From Dactylis glomerata (Eukaryota > Streptophyta > Magnoliopsida > Poales > Poaceae), in NCBI GenBank assembly GCA_007115705.1, contig QXEO01000734.1, positions 2,205,430-2,269,429 on the forward strand: a stretch of 64,000 nucleotides of DNA. Direction: 5' to 3'. Below are positions 10,526 through 19,310 of this stretch, one piece after another. The first letter of the stretch is position 1; every line of letters begins with the position of its first letter. Under the pieces are notes generated by a model. The model saw only the letters and a list, made by a program, of their open reading frames with translations. It was not told the DNA's origin and ran no database searches. The translations under genes were made by a program, and so were the position numbers.

Positions 10526-11429
10526 ATGTTTCGATTTAGATTATCGTATTTTAATTTGTTGTACTGTTTAAGTTTATCGTATAAGTAATATATAGTTATA
10601 TCAATAATTTGTTGCGCAGCTATTGCCCTATAGCGGTTTTCCTAAATAAGCATATATTTGTATATATATATATCAATAATTTACATATGCATAACATATA
10701 AAATGAACAAGATTCGATAAATAATCACATAAAACATAAATAAAAAGAGTTCTAGACATAGTTTTTTCCACATAGTCTCATTTTTATGTTAGAATCATGG
10801 AGAATTGTTTTTTTGGGATATAGCGCAAGTTTTAGCCAGTCAGTTGGGCTACGCCCAAAATTTTTGGTCCAAAAAATTTGGGCCCAAAGAGCAGGAATAT
10901 AGCAGCTATGGGGCTGTTTTAAAGCTAAACCAACTTAGCCGGGCTATTAGCGGCTATTATCGCTTTAGCCTCTGAAGGCCGTAGCCGTAGCCGCATACCT
11001 CTCAAGAGGCTATAGCCGGTCAATAGCCGGCTATTTAAAACTTTGATATATATATCCACTTTTTTATCTATTTTAGTCTCCCTGTTTGATCTTTATTTAA
11101 TGGAAGTTTGCACTGAATCATGTTTGTAGTGCTGTAATTTTGGATATCTGAAAAAGACCGCGTGCTATAATTTTTGGACGTCCGGGAATGCTGCAACCAC
11201 GTCTCTCGTGCCCAAAATCAGCAAAAAGAAGGGTCTAAAAAGTTTTTTTTACGCGCGGGGTTATTGAATACCTGTTGAAGATGCTCTTAGCATCTGGTAG
11301 TTTATAGGAACGACACCAATGAAATCGGAATGTAGGCTAGCTATGCTTATCGGCAGTCATTTGTCGGAGGATAGGACATGCGCTATACAGGTACCGTACG
11401 TGTACGCGGCCATGATAGGCTCCTAATAC

Positions 11430-11615
11430 TGTCAATCTAGAAAACTTAAAAATCAGGAAAGGACAGAAAATAAATTATGACGCTGACAAAATATAAGTTT
11501 ATCATGTTCAAAATCAATTCTGATCTCGAAATACAACTTGAAGAACAAAGCGACAAATCTGGTGATGACACTGGTAGTACGGCCAAATTTAAATGTCGAT
11601 TAGAATTATCTAATA
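11430..11615 (-). repeat. Duplicated 5' region, unit 1 part b
   Basis: This continues the duplication. CTAGAAAACTTA, GACGCTGACAAA, ATCAATTCTGAT and GGCCAAATTTAAAT recur in order at 18746-18935. It stops exactly at the Helitron boundary (11615/11616) and resumes after it at 17588. Confidence 0.85.
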
Positions 11616-11626
11616 CTAGTACAGTG

Positions 11627-11644
11627 CCCGTGCGTTACAACGGG
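11627..11644 (-). other. Helitron 3' terminal hairpin
   Basis: CCCGT and ACGGG pair as a 5-bp stem around an 8-nt loop, 7 nt before the terminal CTAG (minus strand). This is the usual position of the Helitron termination hairpin. Confidence 0.7.
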
Positions 11645-12240
11645 ACATATATTAAAGAGCCATAATGAATTCAGTCAGAATAATATATCCTTGGCAAATA
11701 AAGCCTCTTGTGTTTGGATGTTTTTAGCTTGGTATTATCCAAGAATAAATGATGCAGCAAGTTAAGTCTTGTACAAGTTTTTAAAAAGTAGCTCCCATGT
11801 AGGAGAGATTTTTTTTTAATACACCCAAGTGCGTAGTATTCCTTATGGTATGTCTATTGATTTGTAAGGTTAGTTTAGACATTTTATCTAATCTCTAGAC
11901 AACTATCGCATCAGTTAAAATTGAGATGAAGGCGCACAGCAGGCAAGCACGGCAGCCGCTTGCCGGCCGGAACTTCGTCGAAAACGCCGTTTAAATCTTG
12001 CCTATATGCAAGCCCTGGACATCATTGCTTCGATGGATGCCAATGTGAACAAATGATTGTGTGGCGCATGAGCAGGATCACGTCGTGCCCGTGTACACTC
12101 GGCGGCTTGATCTGAACCTCTCAATTAACAAAGAGGAAGGCTTGTTCCCTGTGTTCCAGGCTGAGGTTTTCTTATGTTAGCAAACTAAAATATAGGGTTT
12201 GAAATCAAATCCGTGAACAGATTTTTTTAGGCAATTCCAT
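11645..12240. other. Helitron interior without recognised gene
   Basis: Non-coding or unrecognised text. A stretch near 11990-12180 may be another captured exon, but no family motif is convincing. Confidence 0.35.
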
Positions 12241-12257
12241 GAATCAATCTAGTTCTC

Positions 12258-13684
12258 GACGAGAGTACGCCAAAGGCGTACCAAATTTTTATAGAAGGCA
12301 GAGGTTTGAGTACAAGAACGTTGCCACTCGCCGCGAACAACGAGGCAACACAACTCCACACTGGCTAGTCCGAAGGCCGCCACTACAGACTCAACAAACA
12401 CAACAAAAAACACTTGACCTAGACTAGACAACAAAGCCGCGTCTCGACCAACACTGGACACTCCCGAAGAACGACATCTCCAAAAGACTTTCCTCATCGA
12501 CGCACCATCTGAAGAGATAGATGGCGGAACTTGGTCGGCCCGAGAAGAAAACGTCTTGGACTCGCCAGCCATGGCGTGCATAGCGCCCCTGCAAGTCAAT
12601 CTCGGACAGCGGCAAGCACCGGAGGAATGCAGCCTAGGAAAACAAAACCATGTCTTCAAGCACGATGCTCCCAACAGAGTTACGACATCAAAGACGCCGC
12701 CATCGTGCTGATCCTACTCCGAATCGAGGCTTTCGCCCGAAGACAATGACCAAGTCCAAGCGAGTGAGGTAGATGTCGACACACCATAGCGACGCCTCCA
12801 AGGAGGGAGACGACACCCGCAGGCGTCGTCGCCGCTAGCCCATCCGGGCAGGACTTTCATCCGGTGTAATTGAACACCTCCCGCACTCTTGGAGTTGGGG
12901 CAGAATCATCCATGGAGCTTCACACCGCCGCCACCGCAGCATTTCGCCGATGTAGTCGTAGAGCCGTAGAACTCCGACACCCCGCATGGCCAAGGTACGC
13001 AGCCCATCTTCCTCCTCCAAACCGGCCAGGGAGACAGCCCTCGAACTCCTCCGACAGCACCAGGACACACAACGGTCACACCCACTCCGGGCGACCACGA
13101 GTTGCGGATCCCGGCCCCAAGGCCCAGGTCAGGGCCCGAGGAGACCCAGATCTAGCCCCTGTAGGCTCAGATCGGACCCGCCAGATCCTCAACTGCTCCC
13201 ACGCCGGCAGCACCCGGGAGAGCACCTTCGAGCCTCCTCCACGCAGGGAGGCCGGCCGCTGCTCGCCAGGACTCTTCCTGGCTGAGCCTCGTCGCCGCCT
13301 CCACGACGCCTTGGGCCCGCCGCCGCCTCGCAACCTCGCCGGCGCACCACCACGCACCACCTCACTCCGCTGCTCCCCGCCGACCTCCTCCTTGCCGCTA
13401 CGACCTCCGCCATGCTCCGGCTCCCACCTCCGAGCTAGCGCCGCCGGTGGCGCTAGCCCCATGCGCCTCCCCAGAGACTCCCCACCTCCGCGCGAAGAAG
13501 GGTCGTCGTGGCGCGCCGCCTCCACCCGCCGTCTTCGCCGGCCGGGCGCGGCCGCCACCGCCGACGCCGGCGGCGGCAGCGGCCAGAGCTAGGAGATCAA
13601 CGACCTTCGAGTTCTAGGGTTTCTGGGGGCTCCGGAGTCGCCCCGCGCGGAGCGACCCGGGAGCGTTTTTTTTTAGCGACCTTC
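12258..13684 (-). mobile_element. Non-autonomous LINE-like retroposon with 17-bp target duplication
   Basis: GAATCAATCTAGTTCTC occurs at 12241-12257 and again at 13685-13701, a perfect 17-bp target duplication. The 1427-bp insert reads on the minus strand. Its GC-rich 5' part looks like the 5'UTR of grass LINEs. It ends with GTACGCCTTTGGCGTAC (12265-12281), a terminal hairpin, rather than a long A-tail. No RT or endonuclease frame is present; the minus-strand ORFs at 13076-13558 and 12249-12674 have no known domain. I infer an internally deleted copy mobilised in trans. It lies next to the beta-xylosidase intron inside the Helitron. Confidence 0.8.
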
Positions 13685-13701
13685 GAATCAATCTAGTTCT
13701 C

Positions 13702-13829
13702 ACAAGAATGCAATCCTAGAGAGGTGAACTGCCGGGCAGGGAGCAGGCGAGGAGGTGGAGCAATAGGGTAAACAGTATAAACCATACAAAAAATACCAGT
13801 AAACAATCTGTAACCTGTAACCGTTTCAG
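13702..13829 (+). other. Xylosidase intron remnant with 3' splice site
   Basis: This AT-rich stretch ends CCGTTTCAG at 13821-13829, directly before the exon that continues a split Gly codon. The retained intron shows that the gene was captured as DNA, not as processed mRNA. Confidence 0.65.
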
Positions 13830-14539
13830 GAATGGACGTGAACTGCGGCGGCGCCTACGTGCAGACGCACGGCCTCTCGGCAATCCAGCAATGGAAGATC
13901 ACGGAAGGACATCGACAGAGCCCTCCACAACCTCTTCACCATCAGGATGAGGCAGGGCCTCTTCAATGGCAACCCCAAGTACAACCGGTACGACAACATT
14001 GGCGCCGACCAAGTGTGCAAGCAGGAGCACCACAATCTGGCCCTGCAGACGGCGCAGGATGGCATCGTCCTGCTCAAGAATGATGGCCGCGCCCTCCCCC
14101 TGTCCAAGACCAAGGTCTCGTCCATCGCCGTGCATCTCCGTCACGCCGCTCCAGGCGCTCCAGGGGTACGTCAATGACGCCAGGTTCCGAGGTTCGTCGC
14201 CGGGTGCAACGCGGCCGTCTGCAACGTGTCGAACATCGGCGAGCCGGCGCACGTCACGAGCTCGGCAGACTACGTCGTGCTGTTCATGGCGCATGATCAG
14301 AATCAGGAGAGGGAGGAGGTTGATCGGTTCGAGCTGGGGCTTCCCGGGATGCAGGAGAACCTCATCAACAGCGTCGCCGACGCGGCGAAGAAGCCGGTGA
14401 TCTTGGTGCTGCTTTGCGGTGGCCCAGTGGACGTGACATTTGCCAAGAACAATCCTAAGATTGGTGCCATAGTTTGGGTATCCGGGCCAAGCTGGGGGCA
14501 TTGCCATTGCCCAAGTCCTCTTCGGCAAGCACAACCCTA
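13830..14539 (+). pseudogene. Beta-D-xylosidase (GH3) fragment, catalytic to C-terminal domain
   Basis: This encodes the end of the GH3 N-terminal domain (MDVNCGGAYVQTHGLSAIQQ) and part of the GH3 C-terminal domain (NIGADQVCKQEHHNLALQ, QDGIVLLKNDGRALPL, ELGLPGMQENLINSV, VILVLLCGGPVDVTFAK). Plant secreted beta-xylosidases of this type trim xylan in the cell wall. It is broken: one frameshift near 13903, a deletion between SSIAV and SVTPLQALQGYV near 14130, a frameshift near 14190 and another near 14490. A likely 5' splice site GTGAG at 14540 ends the exon. The promoter and first exons are absent. It lies inside the Helitron, antisense to it. Confidence 0.88.
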
Positions 14540-14556
14540 GTGAGAATTCTTTCACT

Positions 14557-16977
14557 AGAGTGTACAGGCTACTGAGCTTCCTGGAAGAGCTCGCGAATCG
14601 CGACCATGGCTGCCTCCAGGGACGGCGCGCCGCCTTCCTGATCTCCCGACGCAGGCCTCCTCTGCCTCCGCCCGGACCAGATCCGGAGTCCCCTCGGCGT
14701 CCTCTCTCCGCCCCTGACCGGCTCGGGCTCCTCCCCGCCGCTGCAGCTCGCGCCGGCCGTCGCGTCTCGCCTGCGCAGAGCCGTTGATCCGCGTCAAGGA
14801 GCTGGCCCGTCAGCGTCAAGAGCTCTGTCGTGCCTCCTCCATGAGCGGTCCTCGGTAAGCTCGCACCGTCGTCCTCTCCACTCTCCGGCCGCGCTTCGGT
14901 TCCTGGCCGGCATGCTGCCGCCGCCTCCATCCGCCCCGTCCGCCGGGCTGCCCGCTGGCAGCATGCACGGGGCCTCGGCTCCGGCGGCCCGTTCCGGATT
15001 GTCGCGGCTGCCCCCGGCAGGAAGATACAGGAAGGAGAATGTGGGCGCGTTTGCAGCGCCCATGGCTGCCTCCAAGCCTGTGAGGGCTCCCCCGTCGCTC
15101 AGCGTCCCTGCTCCGCTAGAGGGGGCAGATTGCGGCCTGCAGCAGCCTTTGGTAGTGGTGCCACCAGGGCCTCCCGCAGCTTCTCGCCTTTCGGATGGAC
15201 TTCTGTGTGACACTGCCGTGATTGTTGAGGGGCTTGGGTCCTTGTCGTTGCCGTCGGCTGCCTCGGGAGGCTTTGACTCCGAGTTGCCCTTTCATGCTGA
15301 TGCGCCTCCGGCTTCGAGCTTGCTTTGGGCTAGTTCTTTGAGCTCCGATGAGGATGACGAGGATGAGGTGTTGGCTCCGCAGACGCCTTTGGCCTCCGCC
15401 AAAGATGTTGTTTCCGGCTCAGTGCTCGGCACCGTTGATGTGCACCTTAGCGAGAAGGCGCATGTGGAGCCCTGTGGTGGCCTCTTTGCTGATAGTGCTG
15501 CTCTTGGAGGCAAGGATGACTGGGTGCAGGTGGGTCGTGGCGGCCGTCCTGGCCGCACGCCAGCTTCTTTGCTCCAGAAGGAAGGCGTTGAGCGTAGTCT
15601 CGCCTTCAAGCGTTGGGCTCGAGGGAGATGCTTTCGGTGCCTCGCGCGTGGCCACCAGGTCAACACATGCCGTGGGCCTTTCAGATGCATCCGTTGTCGT
15701 CGTTCTGGCCATCGAGAGCGATTCTGCCATGCCGCTCGTTCTCGCTCTCCGGACACATGTGCTCGTTCTTCAGGTGCTTGTGCTCCTGGCCAGCGGAACC
15801 GCTCTCCGTCTGCTCAGCCTCGTCCCCCGTCGTCTCGGAGTTGGGCTGAGGTTGTGTGCCACTCCTCATTGCGTGCAGCGGTGCCACCAAGGCCCTCTCC
15901 TACGTGTTGCGAGGATGCTAGCTCAGACTCTGTCTTTCTGTCTCGGTTTGCTTTGATGCGTATGGAGCTCCTTCAGTTGGTGGATGTCCGTGTTGAGGAG
16001 GCGTCTCGCCCTCTTCGTGAAGAGGTGGCAATTCTCAAGTTGTTGTTGGCGCGCATTGGTGATTCTTTGGCGTCGTTGGAGGCATGTGCTCGAGGTGGTT
16101 TGGGGCTCGTTTCCACACAGGCTTCATTTCCGCTTGACTCCACCGTCCCGACGTCACCTGTGGTTGTGGAAGAACAGCTCTATGGTTGTTTCTCTCCCTG
16201 TGCTAGTCCTTGCCTGTCGCCGCGGCCTTTTGTATCGGTTGCCTCCGTGGATGAGGGCATGGATGGGATCTTGGCTCCGATGCTGCAGATCGCACTAGAG
16301 CCACATGAGTGCTCTGAGGAATCTTCTGTTGTGCTTCCGTTAGAGCCAGGCTCATCTGAGGTCCTGGAAGTGGCCATGACACTGGAGCCTCCTGTGTTGT
16401 GTGGGGAATCTTCTGTTGTGCTTCCGTTGGAGCTTGGCTCATTTGAGGCCTTGGCGGTGGCCTCGACGCCCTCGCCACATCAGTCGCTCGACTCTGTGGT
16501 CACTGGAGATGTGCCGACAGATAATGCTGATGCTCTTTTTGCTGCAGAGCTTTGCGGCTTGCTCGCTAGTTTAGAGGCAGTTAGCCCTGGATATGGTAGG
16601 GACATTGCCTGTGTCTTGGCGGGAAAGGCTTCCAAGGAAATAATCAGGAAGGTGGAGAAGTTTCTTAGGACCAAAAGAAAGAAGATGGTCTTCACCTGGA
16701 AAGTTCCACAGCAGCTGCTTGTTTGATGGATGCCATTCGACTTGCCGGGTTCGTCCAGTTGCGTGGATCTTCTTTGCGTCGTGGTGCTCCATGTGTTGTG
16801 AGCTCGCTGTTGTAGGTTGAGAGTCCATGTTGGTTTGGAGGTTGCAGGTTTTAGGTGTTGTTCTCGTGTGGTTTTGTTGTAACGGTTTTCGCCCGGTTTT
16901 CCATTAATTAACTGGGCAATTCTCTTCTTCTTAATTAATAGATTGAGGCAAATCTTTTGCCTCCGTTTCAAAAAAAA
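14557..16977 (+). mobile_element. LINE carrying ORF1 only, with target duplication and A-tail
   Basis: AGAATTCTTTCACT flanks it at 14543-14556 and 16978-16991, a perfect 14-bp target duplication (its first A may belong to the tail). The 3' end reads ATTGAGGCAAATCTTTTGCCTCCG followed by A residues, a familiar grass LINE tail with a small hairpin. The 2.4-kb element has a 5'UTR, one long ORF1 (14912-16726) and a 3'UTR, but no endonuclease or RT. It sits in a former xylosidase intron. Confidence 0.85.
14912..16726 (+). CDS. LINE ORF1-like protein with two CCHC knuckles
   Basis: An uninterrupted 604-residue frame in the LINE. Residues about 240-272 hold two zinc knuckles (CFRCLARGHQVNTC and CIRCRRSGHRERFC), typical of the RNA-binding ORF1 protein of plant LINEs. 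An Arg/Ser/Pro-rich stretch follows. Residues about 350-395 look like a coiled coil (LVDVRVEEASRPLREEVAIL). Residues about 460-530 contain an internal duplication (ESSVVLPLEPGSSEVLEVA repeated with changes), and the C-terminus is basic (KVEKFLRTKRKK). The usual DUF4283-like N-terminal domain is not evident. It presumably coats element RNA. An open frame this long in an element lacking RT suggests recent insertion or use of a partner's RT. Confidence 0.8.
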   Translation: MLPPPPSAPSAGLPAGSMHGASAPAARSGLSRLPPAGRYRKENVGAFAAPMAASKPVRAPPSLSVPAPLEGADCGLQQPLVVVPPGPPAASRLSDGLLCDTAVIVEGLGSLSLPSAASGGFDSELPFHADAPPASSLLWASSLSSDEDDEDEVLAPQTPLASAKDVVSGSVLGTVDVHLSEKAHVEPCGGLFADSAALGGKDDWVQVGRGGRPGRTPASLLQKEGVERSLAFKRWARGRCFRCLARGHQVNTCRGPFRCIRCRRSGHRERFCHAARSRSPDTCARSSGACAPGQRNRSPSAQPRPPSSRSWAEVVCHSSLRAAVPPRPSPTCCEDASSDSVFLSRFALMRMELLQLVDVRVEEASRPLREEVAILKLLLARIGDSLASLEACARGGLGLVSTQASFPLDSTVPTSPVVVEEQLYGCFSPCASPCLSPRPFVSVASVDEGMDGILAPMLQIALEPHECSEESSVVLPLEPGSSEVLEVAMTLEPPVLCGESSVVLPLELGSFEALAVASTPSPHQSLDSVVTGDVPTDNADALFAAELCGLLASLEAVSPGYGRDIACVLAGKASKEIIRKVEKFLRTKRKKMVFTWKVPQQLLV

Positions 16978-17052
16978 AGAATTCTTTCACTGGTTCACTC
17001 ACTCTGAACATCATCAGGCAAAATTAAGCTGTACCGGTTCTTGGATCATCAG

Positions 17053-17310
17053 GTGGGAGAGTGAGCTACTACGTGGAGGAGATCGGCGCGAAGGCGTGCG
17101 ACAAGCTCAAGTTCCCGGCGCAGGTGAGGGTGCAGAACCACCGGCCCATGGACGGCAAGCACCTGGTTCTGCTCTTCCTGCGGTGGCCGAACGCGACCGA
17201 CGGGCGACCGGCGAGCCAGTTGATCGGGTTCGAGAGGGTGCACCTGAAGGTGGCGCAGGCGGCGCGGACCACAAGCTCGCATATCTCAAGACCAAGAGAC
17301 GCTGAGGCAG
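17053..17310 (+). pseudogene. Beta-D-xylosidase C-terminal exon fragment
   Basis: After an acceptor CAG at 17050-17052, the frame gives VSYYVEEIGAKACDKLKFPA and VRVQNHRPMDGKHLVLLFLR, then LIGFERVHLKVAQAA. This is the fibronectin III-like C-terminal domain of plant GH3 beta-xylosidases. The exon or exons between HNP and this segment (the RLPVTWYP region) are missing. The text after about 17290 no longer matches the family. It was continuous with 13830-14539 before the LINE insertion. Confidence 0.82.
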
Positions 17311-17587
17311 GTATTCCTCTGGTCACCTTGTCGCCCTCCCGTCCGGCTTCATACGCCGTCGATTGGTATGATGGAGGCGCATCAGGACATCTTGCCTCTG
17401 TGCCCTGCGGAGAAGGCTAGCGGGCAGCAGGACCACGCGACATAAACAGATGCGAGGAGAAAGAAAATAAGAACACGAACCGGTACGGGGCATTATTGAG
17501 TATTATGTGATTTGGTGGGAGGGCAAATCAGTCCAAAAAAAGTGGTTGACGAACGGAAACCTTACGTACTTTATTATTAGGTATAGA
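17311..17587. other. Helitron 5' end (minus) without gene
   Basis: This terminal part of the Helitron ends in ACTTTATTATTAGGTATAGA (plus), which is the TC-starting 5' end on the minus strand. No gene is seen. Confidence 0.5.
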
Positions 17588-18030
17588 TAGATATAGATAT
17601 CTAGCACTCATATATATGTATTTTGTTTCTCAAGCTACATGTCGAATATTTTGTGAGGAAATCTTTTTTGGCTAAAATGACAAAAATTTCAGATATCTTT
17701 GCTATTTTAGTTTTTAGTTCAGCCAAGTGACCAGAAATTCGTGGATGAATTTTTACTAAATACCAAAGGCAAATTCAAGCCCATATCCATGTGCTCGCCA
17801 TGTTTATTGACAAATTAAATAAAATTCCTTGATGCCAACAGAAATGACTGAAAATGCGAATCATGGGCAAGCATGAAGAGTATGCAAGTAAATGTTCTCA
17901 AAATAGCTAACTGAGGTCCCAAGTAACAGATAATATCCAAGTAAATGTTTTGCAAATAGCTAGCTAGTTTTGTTCCAAAATAATTGATGAACTTATTTAT
18001 ATTGGAATCTTTATGTTTTATGTTTGACTT
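17588..18030 (-). repeat. Duplicated region, unit 1 part c
   Basis: ATCTAGCACTCATATATA, AAATTTCAGATATCTT, AATCATGGGCAA and TATGTTTTATGTT recur in order at 18933-19305. This is the part of unit 1 beyond the Helitron. Confidence 0.85.
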
Positions 18031-18203
18031 GTATTTTTAGTACAAGTATCTTCTTATTGTTATCTTTATGTCTGATTAATCCCTCAATTAAATTTGTCTC
18101 ATTTTCATTTGTCCAATTAGGACTTATCACACAAATAACTTTAAGAAATTCGAGAGGAAATAAACTAGGTCTATCCAAAGAAAATATTCTGCAAATGGTT
18201 TTG
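18031..18203. other. Junction between duplicated units
   Basis: AT-rich DNA between the end of unit 1 and the truncated start of unit 2; no feature seen. Confidence 0.4.
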
Positions 18204-19310
18204 GAGTGCTCGAGGCCATATATATCTCCTGCGAGAGAGGGGTTTTGGCGAGGGGGTGGATGCTGTAGCTAGCTAGGCTTTTTTTATTACCTGGAACTTC
18301 ATGATTCCATTAAGCTGACACAGCAAACTCGCTGGCCGCCACACCCATGCATTACATCATCAGTTACCGTGTCTACCGAAGCTCCACGGTTACCATCGTG
18401 ACTAGCACTGAAGCCTGCTAGTTCATGAGCTAATTTGTTAAAAGACCGTGGAGCATACACAATGTCCACTGTACTGAAATTTAAGCGAATAAAAGAGCGG
18501 ATGTCTCTGAATGGCAACCCCTCAGGAGCTAGTTAGGTTCTGGGCTGGGCAAACTGACTTGGATGGCCAGTGGTTTATGACTTTTTATATATAGATCGAT
18601 GTGGCTGGCAACGGTCAACGGCAACCACGACGCCACTTTGGGGGATGATAAAGTTCAGACGTAATGGAATGCAGGTTATACCACTTGTGCGTTTTCTTTA
18701 TCAGTAAAAGAGCACTGACTTCATTTTCACTGCAAACGCCAGCCTAGAAAACTTATGTCTTAAAAGTCGGGAAAGGGTAGAATATAAACTGTGACGCTGA
18801 CAAACTATATGTTTACCTTGTTCCAAAAAAATCAATTCTGATATTGCAATACAATTTGAAGACCAAAGCAAAACAAATCTAGTGATGACATTGATAGTTT
18901 GGCCAAATTTAAATCCCGATTTGAATATCTAATATCTAGCACTCATATATAATATGGAACTTTTCTTTATCAAGCTACATGTCAAAAAAAAATCTCGGAT
19001 ATCTCTGTTGGAAAACGTCACAAAAATTTCAGATATCTTGTTATTTTGGTTTCCAGTTCTGCGAAGTGACCAAAAAAATTGTGGATGAGATTTACTGGAA
19101 AATTCAAGCCCAAATTCATGTGTCAACAAGTTTATTTTCCACATTAAATTATAGGAAATTCATTTACGACAGCAAAAATAACTTAAATTTGGAATCATGG
19201 GCAAACATGAAGCCTACGCAAGTAACTATTCTGAAAATAGCTAGCTATATACGTCCAGAGTAATTGGTGAACTTATTTATGTTGGAATCATTATGTTTTA
19301 TGTTAGAATG
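18204..19310 (-). pseudogene. Truncated tandem copy of the zinc-finger gene: start codon, 5'UTR and promoter
   Basis: On the minus strand the copy keeps ATGGCCTCGAG at about 18204-18214, so it begins with the same start (MAS). It breaks off after a few codons. The 5'UTR (CTCTCTCGCAG), TATA region near 18585, W-box (18613-18618) and about 700 bp of farther upstream DNA are kept. A LINE fragment (18280-18526) splits the 5'UTR. No finger domain remains, so no zinc-finger product is possible. The promoter could in principle still fire. Confidence 0.78.
18280..18526 (-). mobile_element. 5'-truncated LINE fragment with RNase H-like remnant
   Basis: AGCTAGCTAGG (18269-18279) and AGCTAGTTAGG (18527-18537) are target duplications with one mismatch. 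The insert begins with CTTTTTTT on the plus strand, an A-tail on the minus. The minus-strand frame gives IRLNFSTVDIVYAPRSFNKL and AHELAGFSAS, matching the end of the RVT_3 RNase H-like domain of plant LINE proteins. A heavily truncated LINE inserted in the duplicated 5'UTR. Confidence 0.8.

Larger units (their letters stand above)
9593..11286. mobile_element. PIF/Harbinger-type element with captured gene
   Basis: The ends GAGCATCTCCAACAG (9593-9607) and CTGTTGAAGATGCTC (11272-11286) are inverted repeats with one mismatch. They are flanked by the 3-bp target duplication TTA (9590-9592 and 11287-11289). A TTA duplication and GAGCATCT-type ends fit PIF/Harbinger. No transposase frame is present. 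The cargo is an AP2/ERF-like pseudogene (9868-10525), and a further repeat full of AGCCGGCTAT-type motifs lies near 10905-11046. The neighbouring paralogous unit at 18.7 kb lacks the whole insertion. Confidence 0.8.
11616..17587 (-). mobile_element. Non-autonomous Helitron carrying xylosidase fragments
   Basis: Read on the minus strand, it begins TCTATACCTAATAATAAAG at 17587, with A just outside. It ends with a hairpin (CCCGT...ACGGG), a 7-nt spacer and CTAG at 11616, with T just outside. These are Helitron hallmarks: 5' TC, 3' hairpin plus CTRR, insertion between A and T, no target duplication, no inverted ends. The paralogous unit at about 18920-18945 reads straight through the site and serves as the empty allele. 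Length 5972 bp. No Rep/helicase frame is present. Cargo: beta-xylosidase exons on the plus strand, and two later LINE insertions. Confidence 0.78.

Noticed and set aside
13076..13592. GC-rich ORFs of 160 and 240 codons on opposite strands
   Set aside because: Low-complexity Arg/Pro/Ala frames in the 5'UTR-like part of a LINE; no domain and both strands open because of base composition.
13899..15213. Minus-strand ORFs of 343 and 139 codons
   Set aside because: Shadows of the xylosidase fragment and LINE ORF1 on the opposite strand.
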